This document shows positions 8,451-17,431 of a stretch of 64,000 nucleotides of DNA, piece after piece. The position numbers were made by a program, and so were the translations under genes. The DNA is taken from contig JAFYYX010000001.1 in NCBI GenBank assembly GCA_017548925.1, forward strand, positions 424,852 through 488,851. Direction: 5' to 3'. The first letter of the stretch is position 1; every line of letters begins with the position of its first letter. This stretch comes from Bacilli bacterium (GTDB lineage: Bacteria; Bacillota_I; Bacilli_A; RF39; UBA660). The notes below the pieces were generated by a model. It did not search any database. It saw nothing but the letters and a program-made list of their open reading frames with translations, and was not told the origin of the DNA.

Positions 8451-9077
8451 GTGGCATCATTATTAATACATTTAGCAGTAGGTAAAAAAGTAAATGAAAA
8501 ACTTTGTAAAAAAGAAGAACCATTTCTAACAGGTTGCATTGCACCTGACCTTGCTAAATTTGTTGGTTTAAAACGAAGTGACTCTCACTTTCAAGATCAT
8601 GATGGAAATTATGATTTAAAAAAGTTTTTAGATAAATATTATGATTATATAAATAATGAATATGTATTAGGATATTATGTTCATTTATATACTGATTATT
8701 TATGGTACAGATATTTTGCATCAGAAATAATGGATGATAATTATATAACTAAACTTGATGGAACCAAAGTTAAATATGTAAGTGAAAATATGGCTAAACT
8801 ATATCTTTATAATGATTATTCAAATATGAGTTTTGATCTTATTAATGAATATGGTTTAGATTTAGAATTTTTTCATAAAAATGAATACTACTCAAATAGT
8901 ATTATTGAAGAAGTTCCATACGATCAAATAAATATCTTAATTGATGCAACTGTTGATATCTTAAACCAAAAAACATATAAGAGTAATTTTGTTTTTAACT
9001 TTGAACAAGTTAAACAATTTATTGATATAATTGCTGATTATATTATTGCTAATTTAAAAGAAGAAAAACTAATATAG
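8451..9077 (+). CDS. Zinc-dependent phospholipase C-like protein
   Basis: About 208 residues. I prefer the GTG at 8451, which gives MASLLIHLAVGKKV, the N-terminus usual for this group; a TTG at 8439 abuts the binding site AAGGAAAG. The pattern of scattered His and Asp (LIHLA, CIAPDLAKF, SDSHFQDH, GYYVHLYTDYLW) matches the Zn-dependent phospholipase C / S1-P1 nuclease-like family (PF00882), often annotated hypothetical in Clostridia and Bacilli. No signal peptide is present, so it is probably cytoplasmic. The activity is not certain. Confidence 0.6.
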   Translation: MASLLIHLAVGKKVNEKLCKKEEPFLTGCIAPDLAKFVGLKRSDSHFQDHDGNYDLKKFLDKYYDYINNEYVLGYYVHLYTDYLWYRYFASEIMDDNYITKLDGTKVKYVSENMAKLYLYNDYSNMSFDLINEYGLDLEFFHKNEYYSNSIIEEVPYDQINILIDATVDILNQKTYKSNFVFNFEQVKQFIDIIADYIIANLKEEKLI

Positions 9078-9086
9078 GAGTTCTAT

Positions 9087-9758
9087 ATGAAATATAAATA
9101 TGTAGTTGTAGATTTTGGTAAAGTACTAGCAGTACCACCAACAGGTAACTGGTATTTAACTCCAAAATTTTTAGAATTAGTTGGTATGGATGAAATAGAT
9201 CAAGAAAACTTTGATGATATACTTAAGGAACATCGTCAAAAACTTCTTGATATTATCGATGTTAAAACTTTAGATGAAGAATATGAAATGTTTTATAAAT
9301 TTTATTATAATTTTTTAAAAGATTTAAAATATCAAGGTGATATTGAAAATGTATCTAAAGAAATTGCTTATGATAGAGTTTATAGTACTACTAAATATAA
9401 ACTTTGTGATAATCTATTTAATGAACTTGATAATTTAAAAAATAAATATAAATTAATAATGCTTACAGATAATTATCCAGATATTGTAGATTTTTTAAGA
9501 GAAACTAAAGTAGATGAGTATTTTGAAAAAATATATGTATCTAGTTTGTACGCAATGACTAAAAAGAATATAAAATTCTTTGAAGAAGTAATTAAAGATT
9601 TTGATATAAAACCAGGTGAAGCATTATTTATTGATGATGTTGAATCAAATTTAGATAACGCTGTAAAATGTGGTTTTGATTGTTTATTAATGGATAGATA
9701 TTGTAGTAATAATAAAAACTCAAAATATAAAATAATAAATAATTTAGAAAACATATAG
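9087..9758 (+). CDS. HAD-family hydrolase
   Basis: A 223-residue haloacid dehalogenase-like hydrolase. Motif I is VVVDFGKVL, with the nucleophile Asp9 but Gly in place of the second Asp, as in the YihX-type subfamily (DxG). Motif II is MLTDN, and motif IV is LFIDDVESN. The cap is helical and inserted after motif I. The substrate is unknown; most relatives are sugar-phosphate or nucleotide phosphatases. It lies 9 bases after the PLC-like gene and 16 before a second HAD gene of related layout, so the two may be an old duplication. Confidence 0.82.
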   Translation: MKYKYVVVDFGKVLAVPPTGNWYLTPKFLELVGMDEIDQENFDDILKEHRQKLLDIIDVKTLDEEYEMFYKFYYNFLKDLKYQGDIENVSKEIAYDRVYSTTKYKLCDNLFNELDNLKNKYKLIMLTDNYPDIVDFLRETKVDEYFEKIYVSSLYAMTKKNIKFFEEVIKDFDIKPGEALFIDDVESNLDNAVKCGFDCLLMDRYCSNNKNSKYKIINNLENI

Positions 9759-9774
9759 AAATTGGTGATTAATA

Positions 9775-10398
9775 ATGGTAAACAATGTAATATTTGATAT
9801 AGGAAAAGTTATAGCTTATGTCGATTACGATGAAGCATTAGATGCTTTACTTGATAATGAAGAAGATAAAAAATTTGTTATTGATAACGTACTTAATTCT
9901 CCAGAATGGGAAGGCGATGACCTAATAGATTATGGTTTTCTTTCTTTAGATGAATTTGTAAGTGTATTATGTGATAAATTTAGTAATAAAAAAGATGACA
10001 TAATTAAAGGATTTATTTATGGCCATTATGATTACTTTAAAATTAATAATAAAATGCTTGATCTTATTAAATCACTTAAAAATAATGGTTATAAAGTATA
10101 TTTACTTTCAAATATAAATGAAGTAGTAATAGATATGTTTACACCAAGTGGTTTATTTGATATTGTAGATGGCAAAGTGCTTTCATGTGAAGTACATCAA
10201 GTAAAACCTAATGATGGTATTTATAAAACATTATTAGATAAATATAGTATAAATCCTAGCGAATCATGTTTTGTTGATGATAGAATAGATAATATTAAAA
10301 AGGCAGAAACTTTTGGTATAAAAGGATTATATGTTAAACCAAATAATTATGATGATGTTGTAAGTAAATTAAAAGATTTAAACATTAATGTAGATTAA
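9775..10398 (+). CDS. HAD-family hydrolase
   Basis: A 207-residue HAD hydrolase. Motif I is NVIFDIGKVIAYVD (Asp8 with Gly two residues on), motif II is LLSNINE, the motif III lysine is in VKPNDGIY, and motif IV is CFVDDRIDN. This is the pattern of YihX-like alpha-D-glucose-1-phosphate phosphatases, although the substrate cannot be fixed from sequence. It is co-directional with the preceding HAD gene and the following TIR gene with only a 10-base gap, so the three may share a transcript. Confidence 0.85.
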   Translation: MVNNVIFDIGKVIAYVDYDEALDALLDNEEDKKFVIDNVLNSPEWEGDDLIDYGFLSLDEFVSVLCDKFSNKKDDIIKGFIYGHYDYFKINNKMLDLIKSLKNNGYKVYLLSNINEVVIDMFTPSGLFDIVDGKVLSCEVHQVKPNDGIYKTLLDKYSINPSESCFVDDRIDNIKKAETFGIKGLYVKPNNYDDVVSKLKDLNINVD

Positions 10399-10408
10399 GG
10401 TGATATAA

Positions 10409-12814
10409 ATGAAAGAAAAAGAATATAAATATGATGCCTTTATTAGTTATAGACATTGTGACTTAGATAAATATGTTGCTGAAAACTTACATAAAGTTTT
10501 AGAAACATATGAACTACCTAAAAACATAAAAGAAAAACTAGGTATAACTGGTAGAACTATTAAAAGAGTATTTAGAGATCAAGATGAACTTCCACTATCT
10601 AGTAATCTAGAAGATCCTATAGTAGAAGCTTTAAAAGAATCTAAATATTTAATTGTTATTTGTTCACCAAGATTAAAAGAATCTATGTGGTGTAAAAAAG
10701 AAATAGAGACTTTTAAAAAATTAAGAGGTAGAAAAAATATCTTTTGTGTTTTAATTGAAGGTGAACCAAAAGATTCATTCCCAGAAGAAATATGTTTCGA
10801 TGAAATTGAAACTATAGATAAAAACGGTAAAAAGAAAATTGAAAAGAAACCAGTTGAACCCCTTGCTGCTGATGTAAGAGGAGAAACTAAAAAAGAGGTT
10901 TTAAAGAAAATCAAAGAAGAAAAATTAAGATTAATTGCTCCAATGTATAATCTTGATTATGATGATTTAAAACAAAGACATAAATTAAGAAAAATGAGAA
11001 GAATGTTTATAACATCAGCTTGTGTATCAGCATTCTGTATTTTATTTACAATCTACTCATTATTAATGTTCTTAAAAATATATCATCAACAAAAAACTTT
11101 AAAAACTCATCAAGCTTTATCTTTATCAGAAGATGCTATGAGATATATGAAAGTTGATAGTAAACATAGTGCTGTTAAATCAGCTTATGAAGCATTAACT
11201 AAATTTAATGGTGTTAAAATGCCATATACACCTGAAGCTGAATATGCTTTATCAGAAAGTTTAGGTGTATATAATGCTGGTCTTTCATATAAAGCTATGG
11301 ATGAAGTTAAAACTAAAGGTGTAATTGATTATATTAAATCATCATATGATGATAACTATGCTTTATCTTTTGATGAATCTGAAGAATTAGTTTTATGGGA
11401 TATAAATAAACTTAAAAAAATAAAAACTTATAGTGACTTAAATGCCTTTGCAATGACTAAAGATCAATTTACTTTTATAGGTAATGATAAACTTGCTTAT
11501 ATAAATAAAATAGGTAATGTTATTATTGCATCTACAAAAAATGGTAAGGTTCTAAAAGAAATAAAAAAAGACAATTATGGGTATATGTCTGTTAAAAGTA
11601 ATGAAGAAGGAAAATATTTAATAATAAATGATTCTCCTAAACTATATTTATATGATGCTGAAACATATAAAAATATAGCAACATATTCATCTAAAGAAAA
11701 AATAGCTAAAGAAATCTTTACTACTTTTGATGGATCTAAAATCTTTATTGGTACATCCAAAAATAGTGCTGATCCATTTAAAGAAGATAACGTGACAGTT
11801 CATGTACTTAACTCTAAAGATTTAAATGAAATGGATTCATTTGAACTTGAAGCAAGATATTTAAATGCATTAGTTGAAAAGAATAATAATGTTTATATTC
11901 TATCTAACCAATCTGTTGGCAATGATTATCATGCATTAGTAACATCTTATAATGTTAAAAATAATAAAGTTAATTGGACTAAGAAATTTAATAAAGACTG
12001 GGGAGAATACATCCAAACAAGTTTAGCTGAAGGTACTCATAATATAGCTTTTGCATCTGGTAATGTAGTAACAGTTATGGATGATTCTGATGGAAGCGTT
12101 ATTAAAAAATATTCATTAACAAGTGATGTAATTGATATTTATGTATCAACTACAAATGATACTTATATTGTATTTACAGCAGATGGTACTGTACACTTTG
12201 TAAGTGTTAAATATGAAGAAAGTATTGTTTATGGTAATTTATTTGAATTAAATTTAGATAACTATAAAGCTGTTATATTAAATAAAAAAGGATATTTGCT
12301 TATTGCTGAAAATGATAACAGAATTATATATTATGAAAAAGATAGCAATAAAAATTTAAAAGAAGAAAAAGTAAAACTTGATTATCCTAAAAATCAAAGT
12401 ATTGCTGGTAAAGATTTAGAAAAAATTAAAAAAGAATATGACTTAAAGAAAAAGAACTTAATTAAATATGCTATTTATGATGATAAAAAAACATTATTAT
12501 TTATAAGTTATACTGATTCATCACTTGGTATATATTCTGTTAAGGATAAAAAACTTATAAAGATGATTGATGATGTTACAGTTATTGAATACTACTTTGG
12601 AAAAGATAAAGAAAATAGAGTATATGTAGGTAACATAACTGATTCATACATCATTGATAAAGACTATAACAAAGTAGGTCATATTAATAGCTTAAATAAA
12701 GTAGATAAGAAAAATAATAAAATATATATTAAAGATGGAGATAATTCTTATTCACTTCCAATTTATTATTTAGATGATTTACTTAAAGAAGCAAAAGCTT
12801 ATTTAAATAAATAA
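10409..12814 (+). CDS. TIR-domain membrane protein with C-terminal repeat domain
   Basis: An 801-residue protein in three parts. Residues 6-130 are a TIR domain: YDAFISYRH opens it, RVFRDQDELP is the box 2 region, and the catalytic-type Glu98 sits in SMWCKKEIE, as in NAD-cleaving bacterial TIRs. Residues 199-222 are one membrane helix. Residues 270-795 are a beta-rich repeat region (LVLWDINKLKKI, LYLYDAETYKNI and similar blade-like units), probably one or two WD40/PQQ-like propellers. Such TIR-TM-propeller proteins occur in Firmicutes, with no role I can name. TIR NADases are often abortive-infection effectors, so defence is possible, but no partner defence gene is adjacent. Confidence 0.8.
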   Translation: MKEKEYKYDAFISYRHCDLDKYVAENLHKVLETYELPKNIKEKLGITGRTIKRVFRDQDELPLSSNLEDPIVEALKESKYLIVICSPRLKESMWCKKEIETFKKLRGRKNIFCVLIEGEPKDSFPEEICFDEIETIDKNGKKKIEKKPVEPLAADVRGETKKEVLKKIKEEKLRLIAPMYNLDYDDLKQRHKLRKMRRMFITSACVSAFCILFTIYSLLMFLKIYHQQKTLKTHQALSLSEDAMRYMKVDSKHSAVKSAYEALTKFNGVKMPYTPEAEYALSESLGVYNAGLSYKAMDEVKTKGVIDYIKSSYDDNYALSFDESEELVLWDINKLKKIKTYSDLNAFAMTKDQFTFIGNDKLAYINKIGNVIIASTKNGKVLKEIKKDNYGYMSVKSNEEGKYLIINDSPKLYLYDAETYKNIATYSSKEKIAKEIFTTFDGSKIFIGTSKNSADPFKEDNVTVHVLNSKDLNEMDSFELEARYLNALVEKNNNVYILSNQSVGNDYHALVTSYNVKNNKVNWTKKFNKDWGEYIQTSLAEGTHNIAFASGNVVTVMDDSDGSVIKKYSLTSDVIDIYVSTTNDTYIVFTADGTVHFVSVKYEESIVYGNLFELNLDNYKAVILNKKGYLLIAENDNRIIYYEKDSNKNLKEEKVKLDYPKNQSIAGKDLEKIKKEYDLKKKNLIKYAIYDDKKTLLFISYTDSSLGIYSVKDKKLIKMIDDVTVIEYYFGKDKENRVYVGNITDSYIIDKDYNKVGHINSLNKVDKKNNKIYIKDGDNSYSLPIYYLDDLLKEAKAYLNK

Positions 12815-12876
12815 ATTGATTATATCTAAATAAAATATTATAATTAATATATAAATAAAGAAAGTAGGTAGTTTAA

Positions 12877-13278
12877 ATGAAGTATTGTGAAAATTGTGGT
12901 GCTGAACTAAATGAAAACGCAGATGTATGTGTTAGTTGTGGTAAAGCATTAAGAAAAGTAAAGAAAGGTAATGGAAAAGCTGTTGCAAGTATGGTACTTG
13001 GTATCATCGCAGTATGTTGGGCAGTGTTATCTTTATTTAGTTTAGGTAACATTGAACCAAAACTAACAGAATTATTACTTGAAACAGAATTATCTGAAGC
13101 TGGAGCAAAATTAAGCTTTGGTATTGGATATAACTTATTATCACTTCCATGTGGTATTATTGGTTTAATCTTAGGTTTACGTGCTAAGAAAAATGGTAAA
13201 GCTATTGCTGGTATTGTAACATCTTCAATTGCTTTATTAGTTGCTTTAATCGCATACATTGTAATCTTTACTGTATAA
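12877..13278 (+). CDS. Zinc-ribbon DUF4190-type membrane protein
   Basis: A 133-residue protein. A zinc ribbon, C-x-x-C-G-A-E-L and C-x-x-C-G-K-A-L (residues 4-26), is followed by a basic linker and two to three membrane helices (about 35-55, 85-107 and 113-132). The GKAVASMVLGIIAV and KNGKAIAGIVTSSIAL repeats are typical of DUF4190. Function is unknown. The gene has its own promoter region and a terminator downstream. The opposite strand is also open across it, which I treat as a shadow. Confidence 0.8.
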   Translation: MKYCENCGAELNENADVCVSCGKALRKVKKGNGKAVASMVLGIIAVCWAVLSLFSLGNIEPKLTELLLETELSEAGAKLSFGIGYNLLSLPCGIIGLILGLRAKKNGKAIAGIVTSSIALLVALIAYIVIFTV

Positions 13279-13298
13279 ATTATAAGTAAACAAAGTAT

Positions 13299-13324
13299 CA
13301 AGAGTCTCGTAAGAGATTCTTTTT
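13299..13324 (+). terminator. Rho-independent terminator
   Basis: AGAGTCTC and GAGATTCT (8 bp, one G-T) with a GTAA loop, followed by T residues. A TGCTATAAT promoter follows 5 bases later. Confidence 0.8.
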
Positions 13325-13358
13325 ATATGCTATAATTTTTATAGTATGGTGATTATAT

Positions 13359-14012
13359 ATGGTAAAGGTAAAAATATGTGCTAATAAAACAGTTGATGAT
13401 ATTAAAGCATCTATTGATGCAGGTGCTGATATTGTTGGACTTTTAGTAGGTCAAGAACACGCTAGCACAGATTTTATCGATAAGTATAAAGCTAAAGAAT
13501 TAGCTAATTTTGCTAAAGGTAAGTTGGATGTATCATTGGTTACACATTTAACAAATGCAGATGAAATAATTGATTTAACAAATTTTATTGGAAATAATGT
13601 TATTCAGCTTCACTCTGATATATCAGAAGAAGAAGTTGAAAAGATAAAAAAAACTTTACCCAATATTAAATTGATTAGATTAATACATATATCAAGCGAC
13701 GGAAAAATTTGTACAGATTATAAGAAAATGAAATATGCCGATTACTACTTACTTGATAGTTTTAATTTAAAAACTAATCAAGTAGGTGGAACTGGTTTAA
13801 CTCACGACTGGAATAAAAGTAGAGAATTAATAAAAATTTTAGATAAACCAGTATTCTTAGCTGGTGGTTTAAATCCGGATAATGTTGCTGATGCTATTAA
13901 AATTGCTAAACCATATGGTGTTGATGTAAATAGCGGATGCAAAAATAGTTTAGGTCTAAAAGATAAACAGAAAGTAATGGAATTTGTAAGAAATGCAAAA
14001 AAAGGTGAATAG
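13359..14012 (+). CDS. Phosphoribosylanthranilate isomerase-like TIM-barrel protein
   Basis: A 217-residue TIM-barrel protein of the TrpF family. VKVKICAN stands where TrpF has KICG, and the general base Asp is in LLDSF. GGTGLTHDW matches the GG-T-G-x-x-x-D-W loop, and LAGGLNPDNV and GVDVNSGC are the phosphate-binding C-terminal motifs. In tryptophan synthesis TrpF isomerises N-(5-phosphoribosyl)anthranilate. No other trp gene is near, and the N-terminal signature is altered, so the substrate may differ. It is followed directly by a HAD hydrolase, which suggests a phosphorylated metabolite. Confidence 0.75.
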   Translation: MVKVKICANKTVDDIKASIDAGADIVGLLVGQEHASTDFIDKYKAKELANFAKGKLDVSLVTHLTNADEIIDLTNFIGNNVIQLHSDISEEEVEKIKKTLPNIKLIRLIHISSDGKICTDYKKMKYADYYLLDSFNLKTNQVGGTGLTHDWNKSRELIKILDKPVFLAGGLNPDNVADAIKIAKPYGVDVNSGCKNSLGLKDKQKVMEFVRNAKKGE

Positions 14013-14013
14013 T

Positions 14014-14643
14014 ATGAAAAAAATAATATTCGATCTTGACAATACTTTGTTATTTTTATCCGATGAATGGTTAAATGTTTATGATAAATTTAGAGAAAAA
14101 TATTCTCTTAATGTTTCATCAATTGAAATGTTTAAAACAATTGGTACAATTGAAGTAAATAATAAAGATAAAATTATAAATCATGATTTCTTTATTAATT
14201 ATATTAATGAAAATTTATCTCAAAACTATGATGAAAATATGGGCAAGGAAATTCTAGAAGAATATGCTAAAATACCGCTTCTTAAAGTAGATATAGTTGA
14301 AGATGTTTTAAAATATTTATCAAGTAAATATGAAATTATTGCATATACTAATTGGTTTACTGATAACCAAATTTATAGACTTAAAATAAATAATCTTGAT
14401 AAGTATTTTACTAAAATATATGGTTGGGATATTCTTCCGGTAAAACCATCTAAAAAAGGTCTAGAAGAAATTGTTAATGGTAGTGACATTAACGATTATA
14501 TATTTATTGGTGATAACATTGATGCTGATATGGTTATACCTGATGAGATGGGAATGAAAACTATATTTTATAATAATAAGGGTATAGTTCAAGATAAATA
14601 TAAAGAAGTTAAAAATATAGAAGAATTAAAAAATATTTTATAA
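14014..14643 (+). CDS. HAD-family hydrolase
   Basis: A 209-residue HAD hydrolase with the full motif I, IIFDLDNTL (Asp6 and Asp8). Motif II is AYTNW, the motif III region is KPSKKGLE, and motif IV is FIGDNIDADM. The start at 14014 follows GGTG by 7 bases; a longer frame would begin inside the previous gene. It has the canonical phosphatase residues, unlike the two HAD genes at 9-10 kb. The gene lies one base after the PRAI-like gene and 14 before the TIM-barrel gene, so it is in their operon. Confidence 0.85.
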   Translation: MKKIIFDLDNTLLFLSDEWLNVYDKFREKYSLNVSSIEMFKTIGTIEVNNKDKIINHDFFINYINENLSQNYDENMGKEILEEYAKIPLLKVDIVEDVLKYLSSKYEIIAYTNWFTDNQIYRLKINNLDKYFTKIYGWDILPVKPSKKGLEEIVNGSDINDYIFIGDNIDADMVIPDEMGMKTIFYNNKGIVQDKYKEVKNIEELKNIL

Positions 14644-14657
14644 AAGGGTTGGTGTTT

Positions 14658-15449
14658 ATGAATAGCTTAATATCAACAAATAAAAAATTTATGTCTATTA
14701 ATCCTAAAAGACTTTGTGAAATACTGCTTAGTTATAAATATACTAAAGGAATAGAAATATATATTGATTATAATAATGAAGATGAAGTTAAATATTTAAA
14801 TGATTTAGTATATGAAATAAAAAGAAATAATCTTTTATTACAAGTACATGGAGAAATAACTTTAGATATTAATAAACAAATAGAATACCTAAAAAAATTA
14901 GAAAGCTATTCAGACTATTTAGGTTATCCAATTATTTTTACACTTCATACTATTTATGATGATAATAAAAATATTTCCATGAATAAAACTATAGAATATA
15001 TTAATAATTTAATTACTAATATAGATTCAAGTAAAATAATTATTTCATTAGAAAACTTAAATGATATAAGAGGTTATGTTAGATTAGGTAAGGAAGAAAT
15101 TAAACCATTAGTTTTAAATGATGAAAAAATATTTTTTACATATGATATAGGTCATGAAATATCTGATTATGGATTAATTACTAATCTAGATGGATATATG
15201 TTTAGTGATATTAGAAATGTTCATTTGCACTCAATTAGTAGTGATTTAAAAGATCATATGCCAATATATAAAAATGATAAATATTGGAATAATATTATGA
15301 AATCAATTGAGTTCTTAATATTAAATAAATACAAATATAATATTGTTTATGAATATGGTTTAGAATATTGTCATGGAAATACAGTTGAAGAAAAATTAAA
15401 TGATTATTTATTTTCAATTGATTTAGTAAGTGAAAAGTATAGTGGTTAA
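14658..15449 (+). CDS. Xylose isomerase-like TIM-barrel protein
   Basis: About 263 residues. AAAAGGG lies 9 bases upstream of the ATG at 14658, which I prefer over the upstream TTG. Putative metal ligands occur at strand ends in the order expected for sugar-phosphate isomerase/AP-endonuclease-like barrels: VHGEITL, TLHTI, ISLENLND, TYDIGHE, VHLHSIS, then YEYGLEY. There is no signal peptide. The position between a HAD phosphatase and a SemiSWEET-like transporter suggests a role in sugar or polyol metabolism. That is inference; no specific substrate can be read. Confidence 0.6.
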   Translation: MNSLISTNKKFMSINPKRLCEILLSYKYTKGIEIYIDYNNEDEVKYLNDLVYEIKRNNLLLQVHGEITLDINKQIEYLKKLESYSDYLGYPIIFTLHTIYDDNKNISMNKTIEYINNLITNIDSSKIIISLENLNDIRGYVRLGKEEIKPLVLNDEKIFFTYDIGHEISDYGLITNLDGYMFSDIRNVHLHSISSDLKDHMPIYKNDKYWNNIMKSIEFLILNKYKYNIVYEYGLEYCHGNTVEEKLNDYLFSIDLVSEKYSG

Positions 15450-15461
15450 AGGAGTCTTATT

Positions 15462-15737
15462 ATGTTAATATTTTGTACAATATATTACACACTTAGTTAT
15501 ATGCAAACTATTCCTCAAATAGTTAAATTAATTAGAACTAAGTCAAGTAATGATTATAGTTTAGGAATGTTACTACTACAGTTTATATCTGTTACTAGTT
15601 GGTCTATATATATATTTACATCTAAACAAAAGAATTTAGTATATATAGGAACAGTAATAGATTTATTATTAATAATTGTTGTAGATTTATTTATATTAAA
15701 ATATTATAAATTTGATAAAAAGAAGGTAAAAGCATAA
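15462..15737 (+). CDS. SemiSWEET/PQ-loop membrane protein
   Basis: A 91-residue membrane protein with three hydrophobic helices (about 2-20, 34-52 and 58-78). The PQ-loop signature is clear: QTIPQIVKLIRTKSSNDYS at residues 15-33. This is the size and topology of bacterial SemiSWEET sugar transporters, which work as homodimers, and of related PQ-loop proteins. It follows the TIM-barrel gene by 12 bases, and its TAA overlaps the next ATG by one base. Transport activity is inferred from family only. Confidence 0.8.
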   Translation: MLIFCTIYYTLSYMQTIPQIVKLIRTKSSNDYSLGMLLLQFISVTSWSIYIFTSKQKNLVYIGTVIDLLLIIVVDLFILKYYKFDKKKVKA

Positions 15738-16492
15738 TGACTATAGATTTTAGTAAACAAAATAATATATATGAAAAAAAGGCATTAGTTTATGCTCTTT
15801 ATGAAAGATTTAATCAAACATTTGGAAATTATGTAGATTTAAACATAGTTAAAGAAGGATTAAATAATGTAGAAAAGATGACTAAAGATGTCGGTCTAGG
15901 TATATCAGCTTATCAAGAAGATGATAAAATATACGTTAAAGACGATGTTGATATTAATACATTTTTTCATGAAGTACTTCATTATGTAACAAGAGAGCAT
16001 AATGGTATGGCATATTCGCTTGTTGGAGCATATTCAGATGAAGAATTTGATAATTGCTGTCGCGAATTTGGCCAAGATAGATTTGTAAAACAAATTGCTA
16101 TGCTTGATGAATCATTCACAACTTTTATAACAGAACTTGCTATACCTGAAACAGATTATACAAATCTATATGAATTTGGTACTAACTTTTTAAGAAAGTA
16201 TTATAGTGCCCTTATTAATAATGGTATAGATACATCATTTTTATTTACGATGTATTTTAATGAAGATCCTGTAATTGGTTTAAAATTTAAAGAAAGTTTT
16301 GGAAGTAAATTTAAAGAACTAATTGATACTATCGAAAAATCAAATAACGCTCAATATATTGGTAAAATAATTAGAGAACAAAGAAAAAATCCAAGCTTAA
16401 CAGCTGATGATATTATTGGAAAAAAATTAACAGAAGAAGAAATAGATAATTTAATAGAAGAATCTATTAATAATATGAAAACAAGATCATAA
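15737..16492 (+). CDS. HExxH putative metalloprotein, unknown family
   Basis: A 251-residue soluble protein. It has a zincin-type motif H-E-V-L-H in NTFFHEVLHYVTREHNG (at about residues 77-81) and a downstream Glu region, MLDESFTTFITELA (about 130-143), which could supply the third ligand. The C-terminus is acidic-helical and ends MKTRS, a short basic tail. I cannot name the family. It resembles the unknown proteins at 24367 and 58651 only in motif layout. Expression is coupled to the upstream SemiSWEET gene through a one-base overlap. Confidence 0.6.
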   Translation: MTIDFSKQNNIYEKKALVYALYERFNQTFGNYVDLNIVKEGLNNVEKMTKDVGLGISAYQEDDKIYVKDDVDINTFFHEVLHYVTREHNGMAYSLVGAYSDEEFDNCCREFGQDRFVKQIAMLDESFTTFITELAIPETDYTNLYEFGTNFLRKYYSALINNGIDTSFLFTMYFNEDPVIGLKFKESFGSKFKELIDTIEKSNNAQYIGKIIREQRKNPSLTADDIIGKKLTEEEIDNLIEESINNMKTRS

Positions 16493-16506
16493 GGAAGAAA
16501 CCATAT

Positions 16507-17400
16507 ATGAAAAAAATAAAACAGACATTTATATTAATACTACTACTATGTATTACAATGATGCCGGTGGTAGTAAATGCTGATTCTGGTTTAGATGCAA
16601 AATATACTGATGCATCATCTGGTGAATCAATTTTTGGTGCACTTTCATCTGGTTTTTCTTTTACAGGAAAACTACTTAAAGCTAAACCAGGTGATAAAGA
16701 CTTTAGTTCATCTCATATAATAGGGGCTATTATATGTATTATTACTTTCTATATATTTACTTCTAGATACATATTTAAAATAGATGGTACTAAACATAAA
16801 AAAACTAAGATAATATTTACTTTACTTGGCATAAGTTTAATACCAACTATATTGTTTTCTTTATTTTGCTTTCTAGTAAAAACATATTTAATTCTTTATA
16901 TAATCTTACTTATTATTTATATTATTATCTTTAAGATAATAACTAAAATTATTACTAAAAATAGATTTAATAATAAATTATCAAAATTAAAAGATTTTGA
17001 TAAAGATGAATTTAATACTAAAGCATTTGAGTTATATAAAGATATTCAAATATCTTGGATGAATTTTGATACCACAAAATTAAAAGAATTAGTTACAAGT
17101 GATATTTATGAAGACTATAAAACAAAATTAGACAAATTAAAAACTGATTGTGAAAAAAATATTATGGATAATATTTTATTTAAATCAAATAAAATAACAG
17201 ATATTATTTTTGATGATAATAAAAAGTTAATAGAATGCGAATTAAATGTTACATGCAGTGACTATATAATAAATAAAGAAGAAAAAGTAGTTAAAGGAAA
17301 AAAAGATAAAGTAAATGATTATAAATATAGATTAGTAATTGATATTACAAATTCTAAAAAATATGTTTTAGTTGAAAAAAAGATATTAAAACAAAAATAA
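16507..17400 (+). CDS. Membrane protein with Tim44-like domain
   Basis: A 297-residue protein. A signal peptide (residues 1-26, ending VVNADS) is followed by a short exported loop, then three membrane helices (about 74-92, 105-122 and 125-148), and a C-terminal cytosolic domain from about 165. The domain reads FELYKDIQISWMNFD, then KLKELVTSDIYEDYK, the pattern of the Tim44-like/DUF2-type fold (PF04280) seen on many Firmicute membrane proteins. The role is unknown. It lies 14 bases after the HExxH gene. Confidence 0.65.
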   Translation: MKKIKQTFILILLLCITMMPVVVNADSGLDAKYTDASSGESIFGALSSGFSFTGKLLKAKPGDKDFSSSHIIGAIICIITFYIFTSRYIFKIDGTKHKKTKIIFTLLGISLIPTILFSLFCFLVKTYLILYIILLIIYIIIFKIITKIITKNRFNNKLSKLKDFDKDEFNTKAFELYKDIQISWMNFDTTKLKELVTSDIYEDYKTKLDKLKTDCEKNIMDNILFKSNKITDIIFDDNKKLIECELNVTCSDYIINKEEKVVKGKKDKVNDYKYRLVIDITNSKKYVLVEKKILKQK

Positions 17401-17431
17401 ATGTATTATAATTTAATCATAGGAGGATTAT

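Noticed and set aside
12873-13301. A minus-strand frame of 142 codons opposite the zinc-ribbon DUF4190 gene
   Set aside because: The plus strand has a start, binding site, zinc ribbon and membrane helices. The reverse frame is a shadow.
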